Positions 28,601 to 42,500 of a stretch of 60,000 bases of DNA are shown piece by piece; position 1 is the first letter of the stretch, and every line of letters starts with the position of its first letter. Made by a program: the position numbers and the translations under genes. The stretch is from Liolophura sinensis. Its lineage: Eukaryota; Mollusca; Polyplacophora; Chitonida; Chitonidae. The notes under the pieces were generated by a model that saw nothing but the letters and a program-made list of their open reading frames with translations, did no database searches and was not told the DNA's origin. Location: contig NC_088304.1 in the NCBI RefSeq assembly GCF_032854445.1, forward strand, positions 19,419,704-19,479,703, read 5' to 3'.

Positions 28601-31600
28601 TAACCGTACGCAATCTATTGCATGACGGGACGTTCTAATCGTATACATTCTCTTGCATGACAGGACGTTCTAATCATAAACATTCTATCGCATGACAAGG
28701 CATTATAATCATGCACATTCTATACATTGTATTGCATGACGAGACGTTCTAATCGTATATATTGTATTGCATGACGGAACGTTCTAATCGCTTACATTCT
28801 ATTGCATGACGGGACGTTGTAATCGTATACATTATATTCCATGACGAAGCGTTCTAATCCTATACAATCCATTGCATGACGGGACGTTCTAATCTTTTTG
28901 AATGACGAGACGTTCTAATAATATTGCTTGACGGGTCGTTCTGATCGTTTAGCATAAGAGGACGTTGTAATCACATTGCATAACAGGACGTTGTAATCGT
29001 ACTGGATGACGTGACATTCTAATCGTATTGCATGACGGGACGTTCTAATCCTATGCATTTTATTGCATGACGGAACATTCTAATCATATACATTCTATTG
29101 CATGACGGGACGTTCTAATCGTAATCATTCCAATGCATGACAGGACCTTCTAATCGTATACAATTTATTGAGGGACGGGACGTGTTAATCATATCTATTC
29201 TGTTGCATGACAGGACGTTCTAATCGTAAGCATTCTATTGACTGACGGTGCCTTTTAATCGTTTACATTCTATTGCATGACTACACGTTGTAATCGTTTA
29301 CATTCTATTCCTCGACGGGACGTTCAAATCTTATACATTCTATTGCATAATGGGACGTTCTAATCGTATACATTCTTTTGCATGACAGAACGTTCTAATC
29401 GTATACGTTGTATTGCATGACAGGACGTTCTTATCGTATACATTCTATTGCATGACGGGACGTTCTAATCGTATACATTCTATTGCATAATGGGACGTTC
29501 TAATCTTATACATTCTTTTGCATGAAGGGACGTTCTAATCGTATACATTCTATTGCATGACGGGGCGTTCTAATCGTATACAATGTATTGCATGACGGGA
29601 CCTTCTAATCGTATACATCGTATTACGTTACGGGACATTCTAATCGTATACATTTTATTACATGACGTGACGTTCTAATCGTATACATTCTCTTGCATGA
29701 CAGGACGTTCTAATCCTTTACATTGTATTGCCCGACGGGACCTTCTGATCGCACACATTCTATTGCATCATGGGGATTTCTAATCGTATACATTCTTTTG
29801 CATGACGGGACGTTCTAATCGTATACATTCTATTGCATGACAGGACGTTCTAATCGTATACATTCCATTTCATGACGGCACGTTCTTATCTTTTTGCATG
29901 ACATGACATTCTAATCGTGTACATTTTTTTACATAAAGGGACGTTTTAATCGCACAAATTCTATTGCATAATGGGGCTTTCTAATCGTATATATTCTATT
30001 GGGGGACGGCACGTTCAAATCGTATACAATCTATTGCATAATGGGACGTTCTAATCGTTTACATTCTATTGCATGACTGAACGTTCTAATCGTATACGTT
30101 CTATTGCATGACGGCACGTTCTAATCGTATACGTTCTCGTGCATGACGGGACGTTCTTATCGTATACATTCTATTGCATAATGGGATGTTCTAATCGTAT
30201 GCATTTTATTTCATGACGGAACATTCTAATCGTATACATTCTACTGCATGACGGGACGTTCTAATCGTATACATTCTATTCCACGAGGTGACGTTCAAAT
30301 CGTATACATTCTATTACATAATGGGACGTTCTAATCGTTTACATTCTATTGCATGACTGAACGTTCTAATCGTATACGTTCCATTGCATGACGGGACTTT
30401 CTTATCGTATACATTTTATTGCATGACGGAATGTTCTAATCGTATACAATCTATGGCATGACGGCACGTTCTAATTGTATTCATTCTATTCCACGACGGG
30501 ACGTTGTAATCGTATACAATCTATTGCATAATGAGACGTTCTAATCGTATGCATTTTATTCCATTACGCAACATTCTAATCGTATACATTCTATTGTATG
30601 ACGAGACGTTGTAATCGTATTGCATAACTGGACGTTGTAATCGTATTGTATGACGGGACAATCCATTCGTTATGCATGACGGGACTTGCATAACGGGATG
30701 TTCAAATCCTATTGCATGACGGGATTTGCATGACGGGACATTCTAATCGTATTGCATGACAGGACTTTTTGCTTAACGAGACGTTCTAAAAATATTGCTT
30801 GACGGGACGTTCTGATCGTTTAGCATGAGGGGACGTTGTAATCACATTGCATAACAGAACGTTGTAATCGTACTGCATGAGGTGACATTCCAGTCGTATT
30901 GCATGACGGGACTTGCATGACGGGACTTCCATGACGGGACAATCTAATCATATTGCATGACGGGACTTGCATAACGGGGCTCGCATGACTGGACGTTCTA
31001 ATCTTATTGCATGACGGGACATTCTAATCGTATACATTCTATTGCATGACGGGGCCTTCTAATCGTACACAGTCTATTGCCCGACGGCGCGTTCTAATCG
31101 TATACATTCTATTGTACGACGGGGCGTTCTAATCGTATACATTGTATTCCACGACGGGACGTTCAAATCGTATACATTCTATTGCATAATGGCACGTTCT
31201 AATCGTATACATTCTTTTCCATGACGGAACGTTCTACTCGTATACGTTCTATTTCATGACAGGACGTTCTAATTGTATACATTCTATTGCATGACGGGAC
31301 GTTCTAATCGTATACTTTCTATTGCATGAAGGGACGTTCTAATCGTATACATTCTATTGCATGATGGGACGTTCTAATGGTATACATTCTATTGCATGCC
31401 GGGGCGTTCTAATCGTATACATTGTATTGCAAGACGGGACCTTCTAATCGTATTCATTCTATTCCACCACGGGACATTCTAATCGTATACATTCTATTGC
31501 ATGACGGCACGTTCTAATCGTATACATTGTATTACATTACGGGACATTCAAATCGTATACAATGTCTTGCATGACGGGGCGTTCTAATCTTATACATCGT

Positions 31601-31664
31601 ATTACATTACGGGACATTCTAATCGTATACATTGTTTTGCATGACGGGACGTTCTAATCGTATT

Positions 31665-32460
31665 TATTCTATTCCACCACGGGACGTTCTAATCGTATAC
31701 ATTCTGTTGCATGACGGCACGTTCTAATCGTATACATTGTATTACATTACGGGACATTCAAATCGTATACAATGTCTTGCATAACGGGGCGTTCTAATCC
31801 TATACATCGTATTACATTACGGGACATTCTCATCGTATACATTGTTTTGCATGACGGGACGTTCTAATCGTATACATCGTATTACATTACGGGACATTCT
31901 AATCGTTTACATTGTTTTGCATGACGGGACGTTCTAATCTTATACATTCTCTTGCATGACAGGACGTTCTAATCATTTACATTGTATTGCCTGACGGGAC
32001 GTTCTGATCGCACACATTCTATTGCATCATGGGGACTTCTAATCGTATACATTCCAGTGCATGACGGCACGTTCTAATCGTATATATTCTATTCCACCAC
32101 GGGACGTTCTAATCGTATACATTCTGTTGCATGACGGCACGTTCTAATCGTATACATTGTATTACATTACGGGACATTCAAATCGTATACAATGTCTTGC
32201 ATAACGGGGCGTTCTAATCGTATACATCGTATTACATTACGGGACATTCTCATCGTATACATTGTTTTGCATGACGGGACGTTCTAATCGTATACATCGT
32301 ATTACATTACGGGACATTCTAATCGTTTACATTGTTTTGCATGACGGGACGTTCTAATCTTATACATTCTCTTGCATGACAGGACGTTCTAATCATTTAC
32401 ATTGTATTGCCTGACGGGACGTTCTGATCGCACACATTCTGTTGCATCATGGGGACGTTC
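31665..32460. repeat. Two copies of a 420-bp (12-monomer) block
   Basis: The marker ATTCCACCACGGGACG lies at 31671 and again exactly 420 bp later at 32091. It is followed in both by the same series of variant monomers (TCTGTTGCATGACGGC, AATGTCTTGCATAACGGGG, CATCGTATTACATTACGGG). A shorter, less similar instance starts near 31461. Confidence 0.82.
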
Positions 32461-35400
32461 TAATCGTATACATTCCATTGCATGACGGCACGTTCTAATC
32501 GTATATATTCTATTCCACGACGTTCAAATCTTATACATTCTATTGCATAATAGGACGTTCTAATCGAGTACATTCTATTGCATGACGGAACCTCCTCATC
32601 GTATACGTTCTGTTGCATCACGGGACCTTCTTATCGTATACAATCTATTGCATGACGGGACGTTCTAATTATATCTATTCTGTTGCACGACGAGAGGTTC
32701 TAATCGAGTACATTCTATTGCATGATGGGACGTTCTAATCGAGTACATTCTATTGCATGATGGGATTTTCTAATCGAATACATTCTATTGCATGACGGGA
32801 CATTCCAATCGTATACATTTTATTCCACGAAGGAATGTTCTAATCGTATACATTCTATTGCATGACGGGCCGTTCTAATCGTATTCATTTTATTCCACGA
32901 AGGGACGTTCTAATTCTATACATTCTATTGCATGACGGCACGTTCTAATCTTATTTCATGACATGACATTCTAATCGTATGCATTTTATTACATGACGGG
33001 ACGCTCTAATCGCACACATTCTATTGCATAATTGGATTTTCTACTCGTATACATTCTATTGCCTGACGGGACGTTCTAATCGTATACATTTTATTCTACG
33101 ACGTTCAAATCTTATACATTCTATTGCATAAAGGGGCGTTCTAGTCGTGTACATTCTCTTGCATGACGGAACGTTCTTATCGTAAACAATCTATTGCATG
33201 ACGGGACGTTCTAATTGTATCTATTCTGTTGCACGACGAGAGGTTCTAATCGAGTACATTCTATTGCATGATGGGACGTTCTAATCGTATACATTCTATT
33301 GCATGATGGGACGTTCTAATCGTATACATTCTATTGCATTACGGGACGTTCTAATGGTATTCAGTCTATTCCACGAAAGGACGTTCTAATCGTATACATT
33401 CTATTGCATGAGGACACGTTCTAATCTTATTTCATGACATGACATTCTAAACGTATACATTTTATTACATGACAAGACGCTCAAATCGCACACATTCTAT
33501 TGCATAACGGGACTTTCTACTCGTATACATTCTATTGCATGACGGGACGTTCTAATCGTATACATTCTATTCCACGACGGGACGTTCAAATCGTATACAT
33601 TCTATTGCATTATGGGACGTTCTAATCGTATACATTCTTTTGCATGACGGGACGTTCTACTCGTATACGTTCTATTTCATGACAGGACGTACTAATTGTA
33701 TATTTTCTATTGCATGACGGGACGTTCTAATCGTATACATTGTATTACATTACGGGACATTCTAATCGTATACAGTGTTTTGCATGACGGGACGTTTTAA
33801 TCGTATACATTCTCTTGCATGACAGGACGTTCTAATCATTTACATTGTATTAACTGACGGGACGTTCTGATCGCACACATTCTATTGCATCATGGGGCTT
33901 TCTAATCGTATACATTCTATTGCATGACGGCACGTTCTAATCGTATATATTCTATTCCACGACGTTCCAATCTTATACATTCTATTGCATAATGGGAGGT
34001 TCTAATCGAGTACATTCTATTGCATGATGGGATTTTCTAATCGTATACTTTCTATTGCATGACGGGGCATTCTAATCGTATACATTCTATTCCACGAAGG
34101 AACGTTCTAATCGTATACATTCTATTGCATGATGGGACGTTCTAATTGTATGTATTCTATTGCATAATGGTACGTTCAAATTGGATACATTCTATTGCAA
34201 AATGGGACATTCTAATCGTATACATTCATTTGCATGACGGCACGTTCTAATGGTCTTCATTCTATTCCACAACGGAACGTTCTAATCGTATACATTCTAT
34301 TGCATATATGGACGTTCTAATCGTATACATTCTCTTGCATGACAGGACGTTCTAATCCTTTACATTGTATTGCCTGACGGGACGTTCTGATCGCACACAT
34401 TCTATTGCATGATGGGGCTTTCTAATCGTATACATTTTATTGCATGACGGCACATTCTAATCGTATACATTCTATTCCACGACGTTCAAATTGTATACAT
34501 TCTATTGCATAATGGGACGTTCTAATCGTTTACATTTTATTGCATGACGGGGCATTATAACTGTTTACCTTCTATTGAATGACGGAACGTTCTAATCGTT
34601 TACATTCTGTTGCATGACGGGACATTCTAATCGTATACATTCTATTACATGACTGGGGGTTCTAATCGTGTATATTCTATAGCATGACGGGACTATCTAA
34701 TTGTATACATTCTATTGCATGACGGGACGTTGAAATCGTATGCATTCTATCGCCTGACAGGACGTTCTAATGGTAGACAGTCTATTGCCTAACGGGGCCT
34801 ACTAATCGTATACAATCTATTGCATGACGGGGCGGTCTGTTCGTATACATTTAATTGCTTAACGGGGAGCTCTAATTGTATAAATTTTATTGCTCGACGG
34901 GACGTTATAATTATATGCCTTTTATTGCATGACGGAACGTTCTAATCGTATAGATTGTATGGCATGACAGGACAATCTAATCGTATACATTCTATTGCAT
35001 GACGGGATGTTCTAATCGTATATATTGTATGGCATAACGGGGCGTTCTAATTGCTTACACTGTATTGCATGACGGGTCGTTCTAATTGTTTACATTCTAT
35101 TTCATGACGGAACGTTCTGATCGTTTACATTCTATCGCATAACGGGGCGTTCTAATCTTATACATTCTTTTGCATGACTGGGCGTTCTAATCGTGTATAT
35201 TCTATTGCAAGACGGGACGTCCTAATCGTATACATTCTATTGCATGACGGGACGTTCTAATCGTATACATTCTAATGCATGACGGGACGTTCTAAACTTA
35301 TACATTCTCTTGCATGACGGGACGACTAATCGTACACGTTCTGTTGCATGACGGGACGTTCTAATGGTATTCATTTTATTGCATGACGGAATGTTGTAAT

Positions 35401-35650
35401 TGGATACATTCTGTTGCATGACGGGGCGTTCTAATCGTATACATTTTATTGCATGAAAGGAAGTACTAATCGCATGCAGTTTATTGCATGTCAGGGCGTT
35501 CTAATCGTATACATTGCACTGTATGTCAGGCGTTTTAATTGTATACATTCTTTTGCATGGCAGTACGTTCTAACTGTATAAATTCTATTGCATGACAGGG
35601 CGTTCTAATCGCACACATTCTATTGCATGACAGGGCGTTCTAATCGTGTA

Positions 35651-36449
35651 CATACTAACCTACGACTGGTTTCATTTCGTTGATCGTTACATATTGACAG
35701 CGAAGGTTTGGCAAAAACCCGTAATCCCCCCCAAAAAATAAAGTTTTATGTATTTACCAAAAAACGAAAAATAACTATTGCCTTTTAATAAATATGAGAC
35801 TCGTGCCGGTACAATCAAAACATGAATGTGTTAATTTTAACAGAAAACCTGTTGTCTGAGAGATGCTAGAATGTATTTTGTTTTTGCAACGGATTATTCT
35901 GTTAAATATAACACCAATATTCTAGCAACTGAGCATAAAAATTTCATTAAACTAACATAATGTTATGTTGAATATGACACAGTATTATGTTATATTAACA
36001 GAACACTGTCCAGTATCACCCAGACAACTGATTTATGTTAAAATTAACGGCTTAAGTGTACTATAAAGAGTTTCAACAGAGTAGGCCGATTTTCGGTGAA
36101 ATGTAATTATGTAATGAAAATTCGATTCCGTTTGCGCTGAAACGACACCCGGGTTGTCGTTCGGAAGTGAAGGAAGTTTCCAGCCAAGTTTTTCAAATGA
36201 GGGACAGTTCTTGAAAAATGACACAATTTGAGAGTCAAAACAGACATTCGTATACCAGCCGTCAACCATAATGGACGCTCCAGGTCAATAATCATAAGGC
36301 TACTCTCTAAAACAGCGTTCAATCCAAACGACTAAAAATGATATAAACTACGAAATTAAGACGGGTTTATACAAAGTAATAGCCATTTAAGAACTTCATT
36401 TCGTCAGTTAAAGGCTCATGTAACCTTTCTGTATTTCTTTTTCTTTCAG
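35651..36449. other. Unique non-coding stretch between satellite and first recognised oxidase exon
   Basis: AT-rich sequence without a convincing exon. I looked here for the missing oxidase N-terminus (start codon, signal peptide and a leader ending in coding phase 1 before a GT) and found none. It ends in a pyrimidine-rich tract and TTTCAG, the acceptor of the first exon. Short words near 36225-36350 recur elsewhere in the window (see the dispersed repeat entry). Confidence 0.6.
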
Positions 36450-36550
36450 AAAAGAAGAAGGTCATCACTGGCGACGGATCCTACAAAAAACTTTTCACAA
36501 TCAACCGTCGAATACCAGGACCGTCCATTGTTGTCAATGAAGGAACACAG
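36450..36550 (+). CDS. Multicopper oxidase exon a (start of cupredoxin domain 1)
   Basis: Acceptor TTTCAG, donor CAG|GTTTGT. The exon enters with 2 bases of a split codon and ends in phase 0. It encodes the typical first strand, with FTINRRIPGPSIVVNEGTQ, which is the 'N-x-x-I-PGP-I-V-EG' signature of the family. An upstream exon ending in phase 1 is required. Confidence 0.9.
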
Positions 36551-39500
36551 GTTTGTTTCAAACGTGCATTTCATTTTATGCGACTCCACCTTAAAATACG
36601 TGTATAAATCGATTCGTATCATATGACCATATTTATTTTTATTGTCTGCCCATCCGCATACTCTGCTTACTAAAGTTCACAGCTATACACTTATATACAC
36701 ATATACTTTCCTAATAAGCACCCTAGCCACCAGGCCAGGGATGCCCCGAGACAATGCCCTGGCGTTGAGGAAAAATTATATTAAACGTCGGTGTTATTGT
36801 GAAAACAGGTTGTGGTTAAAGTGGAGAACAGGTTAATCCAAGAGGCGGTAACTCTGCACTGGCATGGCATGGTCCAGCAGAAAACCCCCTACATGGACGG
36901 AGTCGGCTCTGTATCTCAGTGTCCAATCACCCCAGGGGAAACGTTCACATACAGGTAAGGCAATACTTCATTAAAGAATAAATGAAAGTAACTCTGAAAC
37001 AAGGATTACGGTTTTAAGGGGAAATAAAAAAGTTTAATTTATCACTCGAGATCACGCGCCTTTCTACGTGATCTTACGGTACCGAGACAAGGCTCGTGTA
37101 TAGATGGGCGCCATCAGAGCAGGGATTTTCCCTAAAATTTGTGGATAATTGTTGATAGCGGAGCATCAGATATTTAATAAGTGTTTTCAGATTCTTTGAG
37201 TCTAAATCTGTATCAGTGGTATAAAATCAAGTAACTACCTGCATCTGAATTAATCAAAAACATACAAAATAAAATGAACTATTTACTCGCGTATTAGCTA
37301 ATGAATATTAAGTTACTCAACATGGCGGCGCCCACGAAAGACGGCGTGAAAAGAGCGTTCGAAGAAGTACTCACGTATGCCAAGGCAAGCGGTGGCGTCT
37401 CTGTAGAGTTAAAGGCAAAGCAGGTCACCGCTCTCCGTGTGGCATGTAAGAAATAAGACGTCACAGCAGGCTAATCCACTGGGTATGGTAAAAGTCTTGT
37501 ATATCGGCTTATGCCTTGGGTCATCCAGCGTCGAGAACACAGCGAAGAACTCACGATAACTATTGTTGTATCCCCTGTTAAATTCTGTTATGCAAACTAG
37601 TAAGTGGGTAAATATATTTAAATTGCCATGGTTCAGATTGAGCACGGACGAAGACGATAATAGTACTCTCCAACGCCTGTAACTAGCGCACTGCTCAACA
37701 GTTCGGTACGTTCTCATCGCGTGTAGTTGTTTCCATAAGGTGAAAATAGTCATCTCAGATCAGGTGACGTAATGAGTGAGCCTTGCTTTCGACATCGCTG
37801 TTGTAAAAAATATGGCGCGAAAGTCTATTTAAGATGTAATTTCAACGGAGGCAGTAGGTAATGTCTATTTTAGAATGTAAATTTCAAAACCTGCATATTT
37901 GAGGTGTGTACTATATCTCGTAATTTAGCCTCTATTATATGCATAGTTTCCGTCAATGGCGGGTAATGTCCGAAAATGACGTCATTGATGTAGTTACTGG
38001 CGCAGCACATCGAACTTAGTTCTCGCCGTTGACGTAATGACTGTATAAGCTACTTCGGAAGACTATTTCCCGATAGTCCGCTCGGACCTGTAAAAAACTG
38101 TAGATTAAAGCCATTTTATGCTTTTTTGTATCTTTATGTAGGGCACATCCTAAAATGCACATTAAGAAATGAAAACCAAACGTTTTATTCTTCCGTTAAA
38201 CGTTCTCCTCTGACCTCAAGCCACTTGACACTGCTATCTGCTCCATAGACACAGTGAAGTTTTAACATCTCTGCAGTGTGTATCATACGAGTAGTCGTAA
38301 TAAAAGCTGAAGTAAGATACTTCAGATTTGTTTTCCCTTGCTTCACAACTCGAAATTACAACCTTGCTATGTTTACATAAATACTGTCCTGGCCCATGAA
38401 ACGGACTGTGACACACTAAAAGTTTCTGGTACTTCTATATAGCTAACTTTTCGTTCAAATAAAATGTGCATGTTCTAGAAAGTTGTGACACTATTGATGT
38501 TAATCAAAGAAATATTCATAAAATTTTTACCTTGATAGTTGACAGCAAGGAATAGCGGCCAGCAAATATATTAAAGGCGAAAACATAGAAGATCAGATGG
38601 ACCATGAACATTCTTTCCAAGGCTCTTTTTTAACCGAGAAAATCGCAGGCAGATGTTTAAAGTGTGAGGTTAGCTTTAGGGGCCATAGATTGGTATAATG
38701 ATATCATGGTATTTTTTAACAAAAAATTACATTTTCTGAATTCAGTTAATGTAGTATTATACATATACAGTTCGTAACTAAACTTACTACCAAGTTATCT
38801 GATATTACACACAGATCAGAAGAGGAAATGAAAACTCGTTGTACAAAAATATGTCCCACAAACTTAACATTTCACTGCATATTTTTAGTAAAACAAATCT
38901 GAAAAAAATGAATCTACAGATAGATACAGTTTTGATATTTTTTTGTGGTGATCATCATTTTTGTTTTCTCCTCCTGCATACTGACTCCCGCTTTCCAGGC
39001 ACACCTGGTTTACAACGCGTCGTTTTCTCGCCTCAGGTTTATGGCGTATCCAGCTGGTACGCACTGGTATCACTCCCACCTGGGTACCACTCGGTCAGAT
39101 GGGCTGTTCGGGGCACTCATAGTTCTTCCAACTGAAGAGGTAACAGACACATTAATTGTGGTTGCCTGGGCTCTTATTTGTCAAGCAACTTGAGACGTTT
39201 AATCTTAAGAGGTTTGATAAATACGGACCCTGGTATTGTTGTGGTATCCTGTTAACAAATATGGCGTCCCTCACTCAGAATATAAATCGATTATTATAAT
39301 TGTAATCTGGTGCAGAACCATATTTATTTATTTATTTGATTGGTGTTTTACGCCGTACTCAAGAATATTTCACTTATACGACGGCGGCCAGAATTATGGT
39401 GGGAAGAAACCGGACAGAGCCCGGGGGAAACCCACGACCATCCGCAGCTTGCTGTCAGACCTTCCCACATACGGCCGGAGAGGAAGCCAGCATGAGCTGG

Positions 39501-42500
39501 ACTTGAACTCACAGCGACCGCATTGGTGAGGGACTCCTGGGTCATTACGCTGCGCTAGCGCGCTAACAAACAGCAGAACTATAGCAAGCCGTTTTGATGT
39601 GCCGGTCCCAGCATGAATGCGCTGATTGATCCTACTCGTATTGCTCTCATGAGGAGACAACCTTAGTCTTGATTCAGATAGCGGTCATTCAACATATGTA
39701 CAATTCTTTAATAATAAATAAACAAATAGAATTGCACATATTTTTCAGTCATATGACGACGAGGGGTCATATATATTCCATGCCTTGTTGTAACAGGGCG
39801 AGACCATGCCGCGAAAGTTCTGCCGCCACTGAAGTATCATGTCAAAGACACCAGACACAACACCAAGCCCCTTCATATTATACGGACACCCGGCCAACCA
39901 GTCCTTTTTCAGCGCCAATCGAGGCAGCAACAAGCGTAACATTTTAAAGTCTTTGGTATGATTTGACCCGGGTTTGATCCCTGGTTTCCCGGCTTCGATG
40001 CGAACTCTTTAACTATTTGGGCACCGAAGCGGTCATGATGATACAGTAAACAGAACCCTCATTCATGACTCCGTAATGGGACAGTCTTTAAGCTTCATAG
40101 TTCATTGAATATATAGCCCTTTTTGATACAATAAGTATAGTCATCTTTCCTGATACAGTAAACAGAACCTTGTCTTCTGGTACACTGATATTGAATGACA
40201 GTCAGTAACAGTGATTACATCAATGATTTTGTCCACAACCTGCGGATGGTCGTGAGTTTTCCCGGGCTCTTCAGGCTCTCCTCCCACCATAATGCTGGTC
40301 GCCGTCGTATAAGTGAAATATTCTTGAATGCGGCGTAAAACATCAGTCAAATAAATAAATAAATAAATCGATGATCTTTTCTACCAATGTTAATCATTGC
40401 CGTTATCTTTACAGCCATTTAAATGATCGCGGCAGTCACTGTCATTGCCTTCACCGCCATTTCCATCATTATTATCATCAGTGCCATGTGACTTCACATT
40501 CATTCCCAATGAGATCGTTGATTGTTGATCGCTTCATTGTTTTATGCGTTACTGTAGACAACCAGTGGCGAATTTGACAAAGAATTCATCATGACTGTAC
40601 AAGACTGGACGAGAGAAGATTCCAAAGATGTGGTCAACGAGGTTTATTGGGAATTAGAAAGGTCTGCGCTTTGGTTGTCTTTGATGTCATTTTAATTAAG
40701 AGTCACATTGCTGAAAATGAGTTTAATATACCACACGCAACAATCGAAAAAATGGTTTGCTTTGTTACACACATCAAAAAGTTTGCCGTCTAACTGCAAC
40801 TTTTGGAAGTTCTCTTATGAAAACACTGCTGTATAAGGATGCAACGTAAACGTTACGTTTGTTTGTTGAACACTTATCTCTCATCTATATGACGCTATAG
40901 TCACGTAACGCACGTAAAAGTTCGTCAGTAGCTTGTGAAAGGTCAGTGGTTTACGCCTGGTACTGCGGTCTCCCCACCAATTAATCCGATCACGGTGATA
41001 TGATTAAAAAAATTACGTAGTCTAACAATCAAATAAATAAACAAACAAAAAATGGATTAATAATGGCAGTTTAACATCTAACAGCCGTGAACGTTATATT
41101 CAGTTTAGCAGAGATGTTTACAGTGTACTAAATATTTTCTTTCACTAACTGAATAATGTGCCACGTAAGTGAGCCAAATTGACTGATGTCAGGAGCGTCA
41201 TTCATGAATCGATCAACAAAACCTCTCGGGACTGTTGTCAGGTATAACCCAGGCTATGGAGACGTTAAAAAGTGCTACTACCAGAGCAAGCAGTTTGATG
41301 GGACTGAGGTTGGTCCCTCTCCATCCGTGTCTTTACTGTGTGAACGTAAAGGTAAGACTTGACCCTAGAAACAGCCCTATCTTCTTTATATCTAATATTA
41401 GTGATAACCTCCAGGCCAGATTTACATTAAAAATAGTGACATTTTCAATAACATAGCGCGTAGGAAATTAGGTTTTGATGTCTCTCGATTCACCAAGCCC
41501 ATTCAAGCCACATTTTGGACGTGATAAATCTAAGCATGGTATGCATTCGGATACCTGCATAACACCGTAAACATAAATAAAGGCTCCAGGTCAGTAAATA
41601 TCAACACTAATTTCCAAACAACGTTCAACACAAACAACTATAAAAAAAGAATTTAATAAAAATATGGCGGTATAGCGAGTAAAACTTGGAAAGCGACGAC
41701 ATGGAGGTAGTTGTCAAATGGTCTCACGAAAACCCCTGAATTACGGCCTATGTCAATTTACCTCCGTCAGGATTATATTTGAAATGTCAGTGTACATTCT
41801 TAAAAAATATTTGTCAATCTTTCCTCGTAGAGTATTTTACTTTTTATTGGTCCATCTTTCCACTTACATGATTCCACTTTTTATGTATCCATCTTTCCAC
41901 TTGCAGGATTCCACTTTTATTTGTCCATCTTTCCACATACAGGATTCCACTTTTTATTTGTCTATCTTTCCACTTACATGATTCCACTTTTTATTTGTCC
42001 ATCTTTCCACTTACAGGATTCCACTTTTCATTCCACTTGCATTCTCTTATTCCTTTTGGTCAGTCATTCCACTTACAGGATTCCACTTTTTATTTGTCAA
42101 TCTTTCCACTTACAGTATTCTACTTTTTATTTGTCAATCATTCCACTTACAGGATTTGGTTTTCTGACTGGTCGAAATTTGCACGTAGAGTCTTCTACTT
42201 TTAATTGGTCAATCATTCCACTTACAGGTTTCCACTTTCCATTGGTCCATCTTTCCACTTACAGTATTCTACTTCTTATTGGTCTATCATTCCACTTACA
42301 AGATTCAGCTTTCTTATTGGTCGATCTTTCCACTTACAGTACTTTACTTTTTATTGGTCAATCATTCCACTTACAGGATTAAGCTTTCTTATTATTCCGT
42401 TTTTCCACTTACAGATTCTACTTTTTATTGGTCCCTCTTTCCACTTACAGTATTCTACTTTTATTGGTCAATCATTCCATTTACAGTATTCTACTTTTTA

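Larger units (their letters stand above)
1..35650. repeat. 35-bp satellite DNA array, about 1000 monomers
   Basis: A continuous tandem array fills the first 35.6 kb and is open at the left edge. The typical monomer is 35 bp, beginning TTCTAATCGTATACATTC and ending TTGCATGACGGGACG, with a GTATAC palindrome in its left half. Monomers differ by scattered substitutions and are organised into higher-order repeats listed separately. Because 35 is not a multiple of 3 and the minus strand of the monomer is poor in stops, short minus-strand reading frames with a 35-residue period (words such as CIRLERPVMQ) recur; I regard these as non-coding. The array fades at about 35650 into unique sequence. No gene was seen inside it apart from one SINE at 22729. 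Confidence 0.97.

Noticed and set aside
262-35419. Many minus-strand open frames of 60-97 codons inside the satellite
   Set aside because: They repeat with the monomer period (35 residues per three monomers), have no protein-family features and follow drift in the repeat; they are by-products of a stop-poor repeat.
1-35650. CRISPR array or bacterial direct repeats
   Set aside because: Monomers are contiguous without unique spacers, and the neighbouring DNA is an intron-bearing animal gene.
1-35650. CENP-B box in the satellite monomer (CATGACGGGA end)
   Set aside because: The CGGGA end resembles the box, but the required TTCG and the A at the right spacing are absent.
37697-37716. Isolated satellite monomer fragment CGGTACGTTCTCATCGCGTG in an intron
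   Set aside because: Only about 20 bp match the satellite; too short to separate from chance.
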